Assembly (NCBI GenBank): GCA_027487775.1
Contig: JAIYCY010000029.1
Location: forward strand, 124,001-188,000
Reading direction: 5' to 3'
Length of the DNA: 64,000 nt
Origin: Planctomycetaceae bacterium
GTDB taxonomy: Bacteria > Planctomycetota > Phycisphaerae > Tepidisphaerales > Tepidisphaeraceae
Positions 63,899-64,000 of the stretch are shown piece after piece (positions within the stretch are counted from its first letter, which is position 1; each line of letters begins with the position of its first letter). Under the pieces are notes generated by a model that was not told the origin of the DNA, made no database searches, and saw nothing but the letters and a program-made list of their open reading frames with translations. Both the position numbers and the translations under genes were made by a program.

Positions 63899-64000
63899 TT
63901 TGGTCTGATTCTGCGACTGGGTCTTTGGCGTCTGGGCTGACGGAGGCGGCCTGGTCTTCGTGTTTGACTTCGACGTCTTCGATTTTGACGGATTCGAGGA
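63894..64000 (-). CDS. C-terminal end of an unknown acidic protein (5' part outside window)
   Basis: The last 35 codons on the minus strand read LESVKIEDVEVKHEDQAASV and then PDAKDPVAESDQT before TGA. The composition is acidic and disordered, as in many C-terminal tails. The frame is open to the window end. No function can be given. Confidence 0.5.
   Translation of the reverse strand, partial: LESVKIEDVEVKHEDQAASVSPDAKDPVAESDQT

Overview
This 64 kb window is GC-rich and chromosomal. It most likely comes from a planctomycete of the class Phycisphaerae or a close relative. This is inferred from gene content and the general look of the 16S rRNA, because no database placement was possible. Supporting signs are a 16S rRNA gene with no 23S, 5S or tRNA beside it, a PEP-CTERM secreted protein, a eukaryote-type (GT3) glycogen synthase, M50 peptidase/HlyD fusion proteins next to a SecA-like ATPase, and a normal peptidoglycan pathway (murE, murF, mraY, mreD, mrdA, nagZ).

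Layout. 1-7.1 kb: an apparent export cluster of a HlyD-type adaptor (cut by the window edge), a GAF-TM-HlyD fusion, a PqqD-M50-HlyD fusion and a shortened SecA paralogue. 7.3-10.7 kb: a lipoprotein, then a CMP-sugar-synthetase-like, hydroxyacid-dehydrogenase-like and SDR trio. 10.8-26.2 kb: GT3 glycogen synthase, murE-murF-mraY, a PDZ protein with a degenerate trypsin-like domain, alcohol dehydrogenase, sodium:solute symporter, nagZ, mreD and mrdA. 26.2-29.4 kb: small minus-strand genes separated by attC-like sites, which looks like an integron cassette array with no integrase in the window (a CALIN) and holds a RelE/YafQ-type toxin-antitoxin pair. 29.9-30.6 kb: a HEPN-MNT pair. 30.9-39.3 kb: a secreted HEAT-type protein, an EEP-family hydrolase, a CBS protein, aspartate kinase and Der GTPase. 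39.3-42.0 kb: two sigma70-like promoters, 16S rRNA and its terminator, followed by a fragment of a family 6 polysaccharide lyase. 42.6-47.8 kb: a coupled signalling operon of unknown secreted protein, histidine kinase, receiver and GGDEF response regulator. 47.8-58.4 kb: redoxin and DsbD-N proteins, a LysM lipoprotein, a GH52 beta-xylosidase, a PEP-CTERM protein, a solitary DNA methyltransferase, a repeat-rich noncoding kilobase, tRNA-Asp and recA. 59.2-61.4 kb: two RHS C-terminal fragments with a toxin-like tip and a candidate immunity gene. 61.9-64 kb: fatty acid desaturase, hexapeptide acetyltransferase and the end of an unknown gene.

The most interesting parts are (i) the M50/PqqD-GAF/HlyD-SecA-like cluster, whose SecA-like protein ends before the two-helix finger, suggesting a motor that does not work in the usual SecY manner; (ii) the attC cassette array; (iii) the two RHS tails, both interrupted by the same 19-nt hairpin whose removal would exactly restore the reading frame; and (iv) several repeat families, including tandem repeats that start at the stop codons of three separate genes. 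Coordinates of repeats and sites were read by eye. Homology calls rest on recognised motifs, not on searches.
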